Below, piece by piece: positions 47,486-56,877 of a stretch of DNA of 64,000 nucleotides. The stretch is from Arcanobacterium wilhelmae (GTDB lineage: Bacteria > Actinomycetota > Actinomycetes > Actinomycetales > Actinomycetaceae). The stretch is taken from contig NZ_CP121247.1 of NCBI RefSeq assembly GCF_029632765.1, positions 992,001 to 1,056,000 of the forward strand, given 5' to 3'. Under the pieces are notes generated by a model. The model was not told the DNA's origin, ran no database searches, and saw nothing but the letters and a program-made list of their open reading frames with translations. Each line of letters starts with the position of its first letter. Position 1 is the stretch's first letter. Both the position numbers and the translations under genes were made by a program.

Positions 47486-48949
47486 ATGACTGAGAAGTAC
47501 ACGGAGTTCGAGGACGACGCACAGCGCGTCGAAATGTTGCGCTCGTTCCTGGACGATTACGAACTCGAGGAAGAAGATCAAGCGCTTCTTGAGCTCGCTG
47601 ACTCCGACGAGATCGTCGAGCGCCCCGCCGGCTACCCGGTGATCGCGATCGTTGGCCGCCCGAACGTCGGCAAGTCCACGCTTGTCAACCGTATCGTTGG
47701 TAAGCGCGTGGCTGTGGTCCAAGACCGCCCAGGCGTCACCCGTGATCGCGTGCGTTACGACGCCGAGTGGAACGGAAAGAAGTTCACCCTGCTCGATACT
47801 GGTGGCTGGGAGCCCGATCTCGACGGCATCGATAAGTCAGTGGCGGACCAGTCCGAGCTCGCGATCCGCGAGGCCGACGTCGTCGTGCTCGTTGTGGACG
47901 CAACTGTGGGGGCAACAAACACAGAAGAGTTCATCATCGAGTTGCTGCGGCGATCGGGCAAGCCGATCGTTCTGGCTGCGAACAAGGTCGATGGCCCTCA
48001 GGGGGAATCTGACGCGGCGATGCTATGGTCGCTCGGCTTGGGAGAGCCGTTCCCTGTCTCCGCACTTCACGGGCGTGGAACCGGCGATCTTCTCGACGAA
48101 GTGACCCGCGTGATGCCGGAAAAGTCCGCGACCGCAACACTGCGCCCTGGTGTCGGGCCTCGCCGAATCGCTCTGGTTGGCCGTCCAAACGTCGGAAAAT
48201 CGTCGCTACTGAACCAACTCGCGGGCGAGAACCGCGTCGTGGTCGATCCTCTTGCTGGCACCACTCGTGATCCTGTCGACGAAGTGGTCATGCTCGACGA
48301 CCAGCCGTGGACGTTCGTGGATACAGCTGGCATCCGCCGTCGCGTGCACCTCACGCGCGGAGCCGATTACTACGCCTCTCTGCGCACGCAGAACGCGGTG
48401 GAGAAGGCCGAACTCGGCCTCGTCCTTATCGACGCTTCGGTTCCGCTCACTGAGCAGGATATCCGCGTGATGCAGCAGGTGATCGACGCCGGCCGCGCCA
48501 TGGTTGTGATCGCCAACAAGTGGGATTTGGTCGACGACGAGCGCCGCTACGATCTTGATCGTGAGCTCGAAAAGGAACTCGTGCAGATGCCGTGGGTACG
48601 CCGTGTGAACCTGTCGGCAAAGACCGGCTGGCACACGAACCGCCTGACGACGGCGATGAACGAGGCACTCGAATCGTGGGATAAGCGCATCACTACGGGC
48701 AAGCTCAACTCATTCCTCGGGGAACTTTCTGCGGCTCACCCGCATCCCGTCCGCGGAGGGCGTCAGCCTCGCATCATGTTTGCCTCGCAGGTATCGAACC
48801 GCCCGCCGCGTTTCGTTCTCTTTGCCACGGGCTTCCTCGAGGCCTCCTATCGTCGTTTCATCGAGCGCAAACTTCGTGAGCGCTTCGGCTTCGAAGGCAC
48901 GCCGATCGAAATTTCCGTGCGAGTGCGCGAACGCCGCAAGCGCAAGTAG
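47486..48949 (+). CDS. der: Ribosome-assembly GTPase Der (EngA)
   Basis: A 487-residue GTPase with two tandem G domains acting in late 50S assembly. The first has [14 protein letters not shown] and DTGGWEPD, the second [14 protein letters not shown] and DTAGIRRR with NKWD; a C-terminal KH-like domain follows. An acidic N-terminal extension of about 50 residues precedes the first G domain, as is usual in actinobacteria. A terminator hairpin lies 22 bases downstream. Confidence 0.95.
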   Translation: MTEKYTEFEDDAQRVEMLRSFLDDYELEEEDQALLELADSDEIVERPAGYPVIAIVGRPNVGKSTLVNRIVGKRVAVVQDRPGVTRDRVRYDAEWNGKKFTLLDTGGWEPDLDGIDKSVADQSELAIREADVVVLVVDATVGATNTEEFIIELLRRSGKPIVLAANKVDGPQGESDAAMLWSLGLGEPFPVSALHGRGTGDLLDEVTRVMPEKSATATLRPGVGPRRIALVGRPNVGKSSLLNQLAGENRVVVDPLAGTTRDPVDEVVMLDDQPWTFVDTAGIRRRVHLTRGADYYASLRTQNAVEKAELGLVLIDASVPLTEQDIRVMQQVIDAGRAMVVIANKWDLVDDERRYDLDRELEKELVQMPWVRRVNLSAKTGWHTNRLTTAMNEALESWDKRITTGKLNSFLGELSAAHPHPVRGGRQPRIMFASQVSNRPPRFVLFATGFLEASYRRFIERKLRERFGFEGTPIEISVRVRERRKRK

Positions 48950-48971
48950 CCCAGCACGATCACGAGACGGT

Positions 48972-49005
48972 CTGTGGGATGGAGATTTTCATCTCCATCC
49001 CACAG
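48972..49005 (+). terminator. Perfect 15-bp terminator of der
   Basis: Arms CTGTGGGATGGAGAT and ATCTCCATCCCACAG enclose TTTC. Only TTGCATCTG follows, so the T-tract is weak. Confidence 0.7.
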
Positions 49006-49033
49006 TTGCATCTGTGATGACAAATCCGCGTGC

Positions 49034-49039
49034 TAGCCT
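49034..49039 (+). promoter_or_regulatory. -10 element (TAGCCT) for the guanidine-riboswitch transcript
   Basis: TAGCCT lies just downstream of the der terminator and about 25 bases before the riboswitch core. The -35 is unclear. Confidence 0.45.
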
Positions 49040-49062
49040 GGAAAACAGGCGACAATCCCGCC

Positions 49063-49101
49063 TGCGGACGAGGGAGCCGTACCCGCATCAGACCGACGGC
49101 C
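49063..49101 (+). ncRNA. Guanidine-III riboswitch
   Basis: The core GGACGAGG (49066-49073), CCGTACCCG (49077-49085) and GACGGC (49095-49100) matches the guanidine-III class as I know it from Thermobifida. Two interleaved 5-bp helices are visible: TGCGG (49063-49067) with CCGCA (49083-49087), and GCCGT (49076-49080) with ACGGC (49096-49100), i.e. the expected pseudoknot. The ribosome site AGGAAGG (49102-49108) abuts the second helix, suggesting control of translation. The next two genes are Gdx-type guanidinium exporters, the expected target. Confidence 0.9.
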
Positions 49102-49114
49102 AGGAAGGATTGTC

Positions 49115-49429
49115 ATGGCATGGATCATCTTGCTCGCCTCCGGTGTGATGGAGGCAGTGTGGGCGATCGCTCTGTCAAAATCGGAGGGGCTGAAAAAGCT
49201 CTGGCCCTCGGTGATATTCCTTGTGACGAACGTGCTGTCCCTGATCGGGCTCGCCGTTGCCATGAAACACCTGCCGACTGGCACGGCCTACGCAGCGTGG
49301 ACTGCCACGGGCGCCTCCCTGACCGTTGTCTACGCGATGGTCAGTGGCGAAGAGAAAGCGACACTCGTGAGAATTGGAGTGCTACTCGCCCTAGTCGCGT
49401 GCGTCGTTGGCCTGAAGGTGGTGGCATAA
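49115..49429 (+). CDS. gdx: SMR-family guanidinium exporter, subunit 1 (Gdx/SugE type)
   Basis: A 104-residue four-helix membrane protein. The substrate-binding Glu is E13 in SGVMEAVWA, and PTGTAYAAWTATGA is the Gdx signature that separates this group from the QacE/EmrE drug pumps. It exchanges guanidinium for protons. AGGAAGG precedes ATG 49115. The next, paralogous gene overlaps by one base (TAATG), so the two may form a heterodimer. Confidence 0.9.
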   Translation: MAWIILLASGVMEAVWAIALSKSEGLKKLWPSVIFLVTNVLSLIGLAVAMKHLPTGTAYAAWTATGASLTVVYAMVSGEEKATLVRIGVLLALVACVVGLKVVA

Positions 49430-49776
49430 TGGCGTGGGTCATTCTGATTCTGTCAGGCGTTTTCGAAGCTGTCTGGGCTACTGCACTCGGAATGTCACAC
49501 GGCTTCACGATCCTCGCTCCTACCATCGTTTTCCTCGTCGCAATGGCGATCTCGATGGTGGGACTTGGCTGGGCGCTCAAACGAATTCCAGTGGGCACGG
49601 CCTACGCGGTGTGGACTGGAATCGGTTCGGCACTCACAGTCATTTATGCGATGGCCTCGGGGAACGAGCCGTTCTCGGTTCTCAAGGCCGTCTTCATCAC
49701 AGCGATCATCGCCTGCGTGGTGGCCTTGAAACTCATTAAGGATCCAGTCAGTGACAAGAAAGGACATGAGCGATAG
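49429..49776 (+). CDS. gdx: SMR-family guanidinium exporter, subunit 2 (Gdx/SugE type)
   Basis: A 115-residue paralogue of the preceding protein with E13 in SGVFEAVWA and PVGTAYAVWTGIGS. The C-terminal DPVSDKKGHER tail is basic/polar and absent from subunit 1. Paired SMR genes often make antiparallel heterodimers, each half fixed in one orientation; that is inference here. The stop shares one base with the GTG of the following glycosyltransferase gene, so the mRNA probably continues. Confidence 0.88.
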   Translation: MAWVILILSGVFEAVWATALGMSHGFTILAPTIVFLVAMAISMVGLGWALKRIPVGTAYAVWTGIGSALTVIYAMASGNEPFSVLKAVFITAIIACVVALKLIKDPVSDKKGHER

Positions 49777-50951
49777 TGTTCACGCAACGCCAGGTTTCCG
49801 GCAACAAGGGGAAGTTCTTCTCGGCGCCGCACACCTTTTTTCTTGTGGTGTTGTTCGCCGGTCTGGCGTTGCGGTTCGCAGGAACCCCGATTGTCTCTGC
49901 CGACATGAAGTGGTTCCTGCTCCCGTGGTTTTCGCAGATTGAGCCCGAGGGGTTCGGCTCGCTTGCACACCAGGTAGGCAACTACGGCCTGCTTTATCAA
50001 ACCCTCATCGCGCTACTGACGTACATACCGTTGCCAGCAGTGTTCTTGTACAAGTTCGTCTCCGTCGTGTTCGACGTCGCCCTGGCGTTTTCGGCAGCGC
50101 TGATCGCGAGGCGCGTCACGGGAACTGGGTGGCGGGAGAAACCCGCACGCATGGCGTTTCTTGCGATCATGTTTCTCCCGCCCTTCGTCATCAACTCGGG
50201 CTGGTGGGGCCAGTGTGATTCCATGTACTCGCTCGCGGCGTTGTGGGCGCTCTATTTCCTTTACGAAAGGCGTTACCCGGCCACCGGCGTCGCGCTCGGG
50301 TTTGCCTTCGCACTCAAGTTGCAAACGATCTTCATCATGCCGCTTGTCGTGACAGTGTATGTGCTCCGGCGTCGGTGGCCGTTCCCTGAACTCATTTACG
50401 CCGCCGGCGTTTTCTGGGGTACCGGCGGGCTCGCGTACGCGTTTGGGCGTTCCCTGCTTGCCCCGCTCACCATCTACGCGGGCCAGACCGGTGACTTCCC
50501 GAAGATGGTCGTCAACGCCCCGAGCTTTTGGTACTTTTTCCCGGATAACTTTGCACTACTCGCCAAGCCCGCGGTTGTGGTCTGTGCGGCGATCCTCGCC
50601 ATCGGTTTTTTCGCAATCATCCTCAAGAAAATCTCCATCGACTCCTGGCAACAGTATCTTGCCACCAGCGCCTGGATGATCTGGACCTGCTTCCTCTTTC
50701 TGCCCGCGATGCACGAACGCTACTCCTATCTGTTGCAGGTTGTCCTCATCCTCCTCGCAGTCGCATTCCGTGGATACTGGCCTTACCTCGCAGTCGAAAC
50801 CGCGGTTACGTGTGTTACCTACGCCAAGTTTTTCCACCTTGGCCCGGGGGTAGTCGCGCCGCTCGTCGTCGCGGAACTTGCCACATGGGCCACGTTCACC
50901 TCTCTCATCGTTCATCGAGCCCATCTCAACTCGCTCATCGCTGATAAGTAA
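49776..50951 (+). CDS. Polytopic GT-C-type glycosyltransferase (GT87/mannosyltransferase-like)
   Basis: A 391-residue membrane protein with roughly ten hydrophobic segments. The Asp in the first outer loop (PIVSADMKWFLLPW) and the block FVINSGWWGQCDSMYSLAALW resemble polyprenyl-phosphate-sugar-dependent GT-C enzymes such as GT87 mannosyltransferases. It probably moves a lipid-linked sugar to a wall polymer on the outside of the membrane; donor and acceptor are unknown. GTG 49776 overlaps the SMR stop, with AAAGGA 11 bases upstream. The next gene, a GT2 enzyme, follows after nine bases. Confidence 0.72.
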   Translation: MFTQRQVSGNKGKFFSAPHTFFLVVLFAGLALRFAGTPIVSADMKWFLLPWFSQIEPEGFGSLAHQVGNYGLLYQTLIALLTYIPLPAVFLYKFVSVVFDVALAFSAALIARRVTGTGWREKPARMAFLAIMFLPPFVINSGWWGQCDSMYSLAALWALYFLYERRYPATGVALGFAFALKLQTIFIMPLVVTVYVLRRRWPFPELIYAAGVFWGTGGLAYAFGRSLLAPLTIYAGQTGDFPKMVVNAPSFWYFFPDNFALLAKPAVVVCAAILAIGFFAIILKKISIDSWQQYLATSAWMIWTCFLFLPAMHERYSYLLQVVLILLAVAFRGYWPYLAVETAVTCVTYAKFFHLGPGVVAPLVVAELATWATFTSLIVHRAHLNSLIADK

Positions 50952-50960
50952 AGGAAAACT

Positions 50961-51926
50961 ATGAAGGATAACCGTTCAGTGCCACGGGTGTGGTTCGTCA
51001 TCCCGTGCTACAACGAAACGGAGGCGCTCGCTCTTTCCACGGGTGTGTTCGTGGGCGAGTTGCGTTCACTCATCGACGCTGGGAAAGTGGCTCCCGAAAG
51101 CTCTGTCTGCTTCGTCAACGATGGCTCAAGCGACGGTACATGGGAGTTGATCAACGAGCTCGCGGCCGAGAATCCACTTGTGCGAGGCATCACGCTCTCA
51201 CGTAACCGCGGGCACCAGCATGCGCTTTTCGCCGGTCTCATGGAGGCCTATGAGCAGGGTGTGGATGTAACGATCTCGATGGACGCCGACGGCCAGGACG
51301 ACGTCCACGCTGCCACCGCGATGCTCGACGAATACACGAAGGGCGCAGACGTCGTGTACGGCGTTCGCTCGAGCCGCGAAAAGGACACTTTCTTCAAGCG
51401 GTTCACGGCAGAGAGCTACTATAAGGTCCTCGGCCATATGGGGGCCGAGGTGGTGTTTAACCACGCCGATTATCGTTTGATGAGTTCTGACGCACTCGCC
51501 GGCCTTGCAGAGTTTTCTGAGCGCAATCTGTTCCTGCGCGGAATGGTTCCGTTGGTCGGTTTCAAATCCGCCCAAGTCGAATACGAACGTGCCGAGCGCG
51601 TGGCGGGGGAGAGTCACTATCCTCTCCGCAAGATGCTCGCCCTCGCTTTCGACGGCATCACCTCGTTTTCGGTCAAGCCCCTCCAGTACGTCACTACGCT
51701 CGGGATGCTGTTCTCGTTGCTAGGCTTTGTGGGAGTGGCGTGGGCACTGATCGCTTTCTTTACCGGGCATGCAGTGGCGGGATGGGCATCCACGATCGCA
51801 GTGCTCTCGATCATCGGCGGTATTCAAATGCTCGCCCTTGGCGTGATCGGCACGTACATTGGCAAGATATATATCGAGACGAAGCGCCGCCCGCGCTTCA
51901 TTATCTCCGAGCGCACTTGGGAGTGA
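50961..51926 (+). CDS. GT2 polyprenyl-phosphate glycosyltransferase (GtrB/YkcC-like)
   Basis: A 321-residue enzyme. The GT-A domain (1-230) has VIPCYNE, VNDGSSDGT, the DXD motif SMDADGQDD and a QxxRW-like region; two C-terminal transmembrane helices (about 238-262 and 273-297) anchor it. Such proteins charge undecaprenyl phosphate with glucose or another sugar. It lies between two GT-C enzymes that would use that donor, a YkcC-YkcB-like pairing. AGGAAA precedes ATG 50961. Confidence 0.85.
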   Translation: MKDNRSVPRVWFVIPCYNETEALALSTGVFVGELRSLIDAGKVAPESSVCFVNDGSSDGTWELINELAAENPLVRGITLSRNRGHQHALFAGLMEAYEQGVDVTISMDADGQDDVHAATAMLDEYTKGADVVYGVRSSREKDTFFKRFTAESYYKVLGHMGAEVVFNHADYRLMSSDALAGLAEFSERNLFLRGMVPLVGFKSAQVEYERAERVAGESHYPLRKMLALAFDGITSFSVKPLQYVTTLGMLFSLLGFVGVAWALIAFFTGHAVAGWASTIAVLSIIGGIQMLALGVIGTYIGKIYIETKRRPRFIISERTWE

Positions 51927-51927
51927 C

Positions 51928-53874
51928 ATGGCGATGAGATGGTCGCGGGCGGAGAAGCTCGCATGTGTGATGGCAACGCTGGCGGTGGTGATCGCGTGGT
52001 CGATCCACCTAGGAGCCAACGGTTACGCGAATAACTTTTATTCGGCCGCTGCATGGGCCGGTTCGCAATCGTGGAATGCGTTGCTGTGGGGTTCGGTCGA
52101 TCCGGAGGGGTTCATTAGCGTGGATAAGCCGCCGCTCGCGCTGTGGGCTCCTGCACTCTTGATCAAGGTTTTCGGTCTTCACCCGTGGTCGGTGATCCTT
52201 CCGCAAGTGTTGATGGGCGGCGCGAGCGCGGCACTCATTTTCGCGATGGTTCGCGGAGCGCTCACCCAGTTTTCGGTACAGTTGCGGCTCGCAATGGGAA
52301 GCCTGGCAGTGTTGTTCTTTGTGCTCACTCCCGTTGCGGCTTTGATGTTCCGGTACAACAACCCCGATGCACTACTTGCACTGTTGATGACCGGCTCGGC
52401 TGGCGCCGCTTTGCGGGCGATTGCGCACGGACGCCTCCGGTGGCTCGCCGTGTCGGGTGTCCTTCTCGGGCTTGGCTTCCTCACCAAGCAGCTGCAGGTC
52501 GCACTGATTTTCCCCGCGCTGTACCTAGCTGTTGCGTTGTACTTCGGCGCCTCCTGGCGACGCCGGGCTGCCGGGCTCGCTACGCATTTTGCGGCTTTTG
52601 TGGGAACGCTGGGGTTGTGGGCAGTTCCCGCAGCTCTGGTTTCGCCGGCGTCGCGTCCGTTCTTTGGCGGTAGTAAGGCAAATTCGTTCATCGAGCTCAC
52701 GCTGGGTTACAACGGGCTTGCTCGTGTTTCCGGACATGGCAAGGACAGTAGCGGTATTCTCGGGATGCTCACGGATCGAGTGTTGTCATTGGGCCGTTTG
52801 TTCGCACCGACCAACGCGTTGCAATGGTCCTATTTCGCATTTGTGGGGCTCGTGATTCCCGTCGTCGCGTACATTGTGCTCGTGCGCAAGTTGCGGCAGA
52901 CGACGTCGGACGCAACGTTGCGCACGTTCGTTGCGAATCCTTCGGAACGTGATGTACGGGCCACCCACGCAACACTGGTGCTTGCGTATGGCTGGTTTCT
53001 CACGTCGTTCTTCATCTTCTCGTGGATGAAAGGCATCTTCCACAGCTACTACCTGGTGGGGATGATGCCTCCGATGCTCGTGGCAGTCTTTGTCGGGCTC
53101 GGCATAGTTGTCGCGTATCGCGAGGAACTCACACGCAGAGCCTGGATCGGCCTCGCTGTGCTGGCCGTGGTGACACTCGCGTGGCAGTACGTGCTGATGA
53201 TCTTTGCGAAAGGCTGGATGCGGACGGGTGCGATCGTTGCCGGGGTTGCAGTGGTGATCGGTGCTCTCCTCCTGACTCGTGGGAAGGTGGGGCTTGCGTA
53301 CGGATGGAACACCGGCGTCGGGAAAACGGTTGCCGCACTCACTGGAGTCGCTTTCCTTGCGATTCCATTTGCTGCCACTGCACAGACGAATGCTCTCCCG
53401 CACAAGGGGAGCGTGCCGAAGGCGCCGTACGCCCTGAAGTCTGCACGCAAGGGCCTGCCCGATCCGTGCGAACCTGATTTCTCGAGCACTGGCGCAACCA
53501 AGATCGAATCCGGGTTCGACGGGCTTCGGGCAATCGCAACCTCCGACGCAGCGCGCTGGCCACTCGCCACAGTGAGCTCGTATTGCGCATCGTTGTACGA
53601 GCTCGCAACCGAACGCCCCGTGATGGCGATCGGCGGCTGGGACGCCGTGGACCCTGTGCCGACGTTGGACACGTTCAAAGACCTTGTCCGCAACGGTCAC
53701 GTTCGGTATTTCATTCCACGGTATCCGACGCCAGGCGGCGAGTTCTTGGGGAAGGTATCGCGCAAGGACAAGCCAGGGAATGCGCAAGATATCACGACGT
53801 GGGTGATCGACAACTTCCAGTCACAAGTCATCGATGGGCTTTCAGTCTTCGACCTCAGCGTTCCAAAGAAGTAA
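51928..53874 (+). CDS. GT39/ArnT-like glycosyltransferase (YkcB-like)
   Basis: A 648-residue polytopic protein. The first outer loop has NNFYSAAAWAGSQSWNALLWGSVDPEGF and SVDKPPLALWAP (acidic catalytic-loop type), typical of PMT/ArnT enzymes. About 11 membrane helices run to residue 490; a C-terminal extracytoplasmic domain (about 500-648) has two Cys (about 514 and 554) that could pair. ATG 51928 begins one base after the GT2 stop; the longer frame is inside the GT2 gene. It is likely the transferase using the lipid-linked sugar made by the preceding enzyme. A terminator follows. Confidence 0.82.
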   Translation: MAMRWSRAEKLACVMATLAVVIAWSIHLGANGYANNFYSAAAWAGSQSWNALLWGSVDPEGFISVDKPPLALWAPALLIKVFGLHPWSVILPQVLMGGASAALIFAMVRGALTQFSVQLRLAMGSLAVLFFVLTPVAALMFRYNNPDALLALLMTGSAGAALRAIAHGRLRWLAVSGVLLGLGFLTKQLQVALIFPALYLAVALYFGASWRRRAAGLATHFAAFVGTLGLWAVPAALVSPASRPFFGGSKANSFIELTLGYNGLARVSGHGKDSSGILGMLTDRVLSLGRLFAPTNALQWSYFAFVGLVIPVVAYIVLVRKLRQTTSDATLRTFVANPSERDVRATHATLVLAYGWFLTSFFIFSWMKGIFHSYYLVGMMPPMLVAVFVGLGIVVAYREELTRRAWIGLAVLAVVTLAWQYVLMIFAKGWMRTGAIVAGVAVVIGALLLTRGKVGLAYGWNTGVGKTVAALTGVAFLAIPFAATAQTNALPHKGSVPKAPYALKSARKGLPDPCEPDFSSTGATKIESGFDGLRAIATSDAARWPLATVSSYCASLYELATERPVMAIGGWDAVDPVPTLDTFKDLVRNGHVRYFIPRYPTPGGEFLGKVSRKDKPGNAQDITTWVIDNFQSQVIDGLSVFDLSVPKK

Positions 53875-53910
53875 TACGTACTTGGATACCTCCCTTGAGC
53901 TGAGAAAAGC

Positions 53911-53949
53911 AAAACCCCGAGATATCAATCGTTGATATCTCGGGGTTTT
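53911..53949. terminator. Perfect 18-bp bidirectional terminator between the GT39 gene and tRNA-Pro
   Basis: Arms 53911-53928 and 53932-53949 start with AAAA and end with TTTT, so both strands have a T-tract. It can stop the plus-strand glycosyltransferase mRNA and the minus-strand tRNA transcript. Confidence 0.9.
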
Positions 53950-53951
53950 CG

Positions 53952-54025
<74 letters not shown>

Positions 54026-54280
54026 TTGCGTATCCGATAGTAGCGCAGAATCATGAAATGTCCCAATTCAAGTGGATGGTGGCGCTTGCCACAACGCCAC
54101 CGTCCGGCACGCAGACGCTCGTAAGACAGACGTCGAAGTCCGTCATCCTGCCTCGAATAGGCACAGGTAGTCACGCGTCACCGCGCCAAGAGCAGGGGAG
54201 AAGCTGTCGCGGTCGTGCACCCCCGAGACCCACCGGCAAATATTTGCAATGCGCGCCGGCGACGAGTTGAATAAGAAGTT

Positions 54281-56782
54281 ATGACTGAAAATCTGCAACG
54301 CTCAGAAGCGATGGCACGCTCTGCCGCGCTCGAGATCGCAACGTACCGCGTCCACCTGAATCTCTCTGAGTCCACCACCGACCAGAAATACTTTCCCGTG
54401 AGCACGGTCGTCCAGCTGACCGTCCACGAGGAGATCAGCACGTTTATGGACTTCATCGGCGAGTCTGTGACGTTCCTGCGCGTCGATGAAGAGATCCTGA
54501 CACCACATTTCGACGGCGCACGAGTTACGTTGCCCACCCTGTCCGTGGGCGACCATGAGATCGAGGTGCGCGGGCACGCCCTCTATTCTCGCACCGGCGA
54601 AGGCCTTCACCGATTTGTCGATCCGGCCGACGGCGAAACCTACCTCTACACCCAGTTCGAGCCGGCAGACGCTCGCCGCGTTTTCCCGAACTTCGAGCAG
54701 CCAGATCTCAAGGCGAGTTTCCTCATCGGAATCACTGCCCCGGCGTCGTGGGCGGTGATCTCGAACGAACGTCAGGTGACGGAGCACCCCGCGGGCGAGA
54801 ACTCGCAAGGCACGCCTCTAGCGCGTTTCGGCTTCCAGGACACAAAGCGTATGTCCACCTACCTCACGGCGTTCATTGCGGGCCCGTACACGCGTTTCAC
54901 AGACGAATATGAGGGCATCAAGCTCGGCTTCTACACGCGCAAAACACTGGCGCCGCACTTCGATTCCGACGCCGTTGCGCTGATCACGAAGCAGGGCCTG
55001 GCAACATTCCCCGAGGCTTTCGGCATGCCCTACCCGTGGGGAAAGTACGATTCCATTTTCGTTCCCGAGTACAACCTCGGCGCGATGGAGAACCCCGGCG
55101 CCGTCACTTTCAACGAAAACGCCTACATTTACCGCGGAGCAGCAACTCGCGCCCAGTACGCTGGACGCGCCAACACGATCCTTCATGAGATGAGCCACAT
55201 GTGGTTCGGGGATCTTGTCACGCCCAAGTGGTGGGACGATTTGTGGCTCAAGGAGTCGTTTGCAGAGTTCATGGGCGCGTGGGCATCGGTTGAGGCGACC
55301 GAATTCACCGAGGCGTGGTCGAACTTTGCGGGCGCGCGTATTTCCTGGGCAATGGCGAACGATCAATATCCCACTACTCATCCGATCGTAGCCGATATTG
55401 TCGATCTTGAGGCAGCTGATCAGAACTTTGACGGCATCACCTACGCGAAGGGTGCAGCCGTGCTCCGCCAGCTGGTGGCCTTCGTGGGTCAGGAGGCGTT
55501 CTTCGCCGGTGCTCGCACTTATTTCCAGGCGCACAAGTTTGGCAACGCAACGCTGAAGGATCTTCTTCACGAACTGCAGGTTGCCTCGAACCGCGACCTG
55601 TCCGAGTGGGCACGCCAGTGGCTCCAGTCGACGTCGGTCTCAACGCTTCGTGCCGAGCGCACGGACGCGGGTCTCCGCCTCGTTCAAGAGGGTACTGACA
55701 TCAACGGTAACGCGATCACCCGACCGCACCGTTTCTCGGTGCGTTCGTTGCGTGCCACCGACGGCGTGCTGAGCACCGTTGCGACGGAGCAGGTGGAGCT
55801 CACCACCGACGTCGTGATCCCCTGGGAGAAACTCGGCGGAGCCGACGTCGATGCCGTCGTTGCGAACTCCGGTGCGGAAACGTACGCAAAGATCGCGCTC
55901 GACGAGCGCTCGCTGGCATCTGTGCTTGCCACCGACGTCGACGACGACCTCACCCGCTCCGTCATCTCCACGGCGCTGTGGCAGATGGTTCGTGACGCAC
56001 GCCTCGACCCGCGCGAGTACGTCCACTTCGTGCTTTCGCAGCCACACGCCCAACCGGCGTTGCTCTCGCAGCGCACGACGGCGGCGCTGTCTGTTTCGCT
56101 TGACCTCGCGCATCCGCACCTTCGCCCCGGTCTGGCTCGTGAAATGTTCGAGGGCGCACGCGAGATTCTTGCAGACCTCGAGCCTGGAACCGATACTCAT
56201 ACCACATGGTCGCGCACCTTGGCCCGCGCCGGCGCCATGATGCCCGAGAGTGTCGACACGCTCCGCACCCATCTCGAAGAATCGTCGGATCAGGATCTGC
56301 GCTGGGGGTTCCTTAAGGCGCTTGCAGCGCTCGGGGTTGCGGGTGAAGCTGAGCTTTCCGCCGAACTTGGACGTTCTGGCACCTCTGCCGACAAGGTTGC
56401 ACACCTCGAGGCTCTGTCGCTCCTGCCGGGCTCGCGCGCGGCGACGCTGGAGAAGTTATTGGGAGGCGAGAACTCTAACCTCGAGGCCCAGGCCCTGATC
56501 GACGGATTTTCGCATCCTTCGGGCGCGGACGAAGCGAAGGCCGCCTACCCAGACTATTTCGCTCACGCAACCGAAATTTGGGAGAAGTTTTCTCAGGAGA
56601 TCGCCGAACGCATCCTCTACGGCCTGTATCCGGCTACGGATCGTGGCGAAGGGGAGGGGCTCACACCAGCTCAGGAATGGCTCGCGCAGAACGAATCTGC
56701 ACCGGGCGCTCTTCGCAAGCTCATCTTGGACGAGGCCGACGACCACGCCCGCAAACTGCGAATCCAGGAAGCCTTTAACTGA
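54281..56782 (+). CDS. pepN: Aminopeptidase N (M1 metallopeptidase)
   Basis: An 833-residue cytoplasmic zinc aminopeptidase. The substrate motif GAMEN is at 267-271, the zinc motif HEMSH gives H302, E303, H306, and the third ligand is E325 in WLKESFAEF. A C-terminal ERAP1-like helical domain (about 520-833) completes an actinobacterial PepN. ATG 54281 has only a weak AAGAAG site; a TTGCAA(17)TTGAAT element ends eight bases before it, so leaderless expression is possible. The 254-base upstream gap holds only a GGTGGCG/CGCCACC hairpin (54078-54101). Confidence 0.94.
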   Translation: MTENLQRSEAMARSAALEIATYRVHLNLSESTTDQKYFPVSTVVQLTVHEEISTFMDFIGESVTFLRVDEEILTPHFDGARVTLPTLSVGDHEIEVRGHALYSRTGEGLHRFVDPADGETYLYTQFEPADARRVFPNFEQPDLKASFLIGITAPASWAVISNERQVTEHPAGENSQGTPLARFGFQDTKRMSTYLTAFIAGPYTRFTDEYEGIKLGFYTRKTLAPHFDSDAVALITKQGLATFPEAFGMPYPWGKYDSIFVPEYNLGAMENPGAVTFNENAYIYRGAATRAQYAGRANTILHEMSHMWFGDLVTPKWWDDLWLKESFAEFMGAWASVEATEFTEAWSNFAGARISWAMANDQYPTTHPIVADIVDLEAADQNFDGITYAKGAAVLRQLVAFVGQEAFFAGARTYFQAHKFGNATLKDLLHELQVASNRDLSEWARQWLQSTSVSTLRAERTDAGLRLVQEGTDINGNAITRPHRFSVRSLRATDGVLSTVATEQVELTTDVVIPWEKLGGADVDAVVANSGAETYAKIALDERSLASVLATDVDDDLTRSVISTALWQMVRDARLDPREYVHFVLSQPHAQPALLSQRTTAALSVSLDLAHPHLRPGLAREMFEGAREILADLEPGTDTHTTWSRTLARAGAMMPESVDTLRTHLEESSDQDLRWGFLKALAALGVAGEAELSAELGRSGTSADKVAHLEALSLLPGSRAATLEKLLGGENSNLEAQALIDGFSHPSGADEAKAAYPDYFAHATEIWEKFSQEIAERILYGLYPATDRGEGEGLTPAQEWLAQNESAPGALRKLILDEADDHARKLRIQEAFN

Positions 56783-56788
56783 TTTCGC

Positions 56789-56831
56789 GGGGTGTGTGCA
56801 TGTCCATGGCTGTCGCGCGTGCGCACACCCC
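56789..56831 (+). terminator. Possible terminator hairpin after pepN
   Basis: Arms GGGGTGTG and CACACCCC pair across a 27-base loop that can fold further. No T-tract follows. Confidence 0.4.
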
Positions 56832-56877
56832 ACCGATCGGCTAAAGTTACGTTTAGATAACGGAGGGGGAAACGCAC

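Noticed and set aside
49776..53874. Glycosyltransferase trio as a horizontally acquired island
   Set aside because: Codon and base usage look like the neighbours, there is no integrase or IS, and junctions are tightly coupled. tRNA-Pro at the end is not flanked by an attachment repeat.
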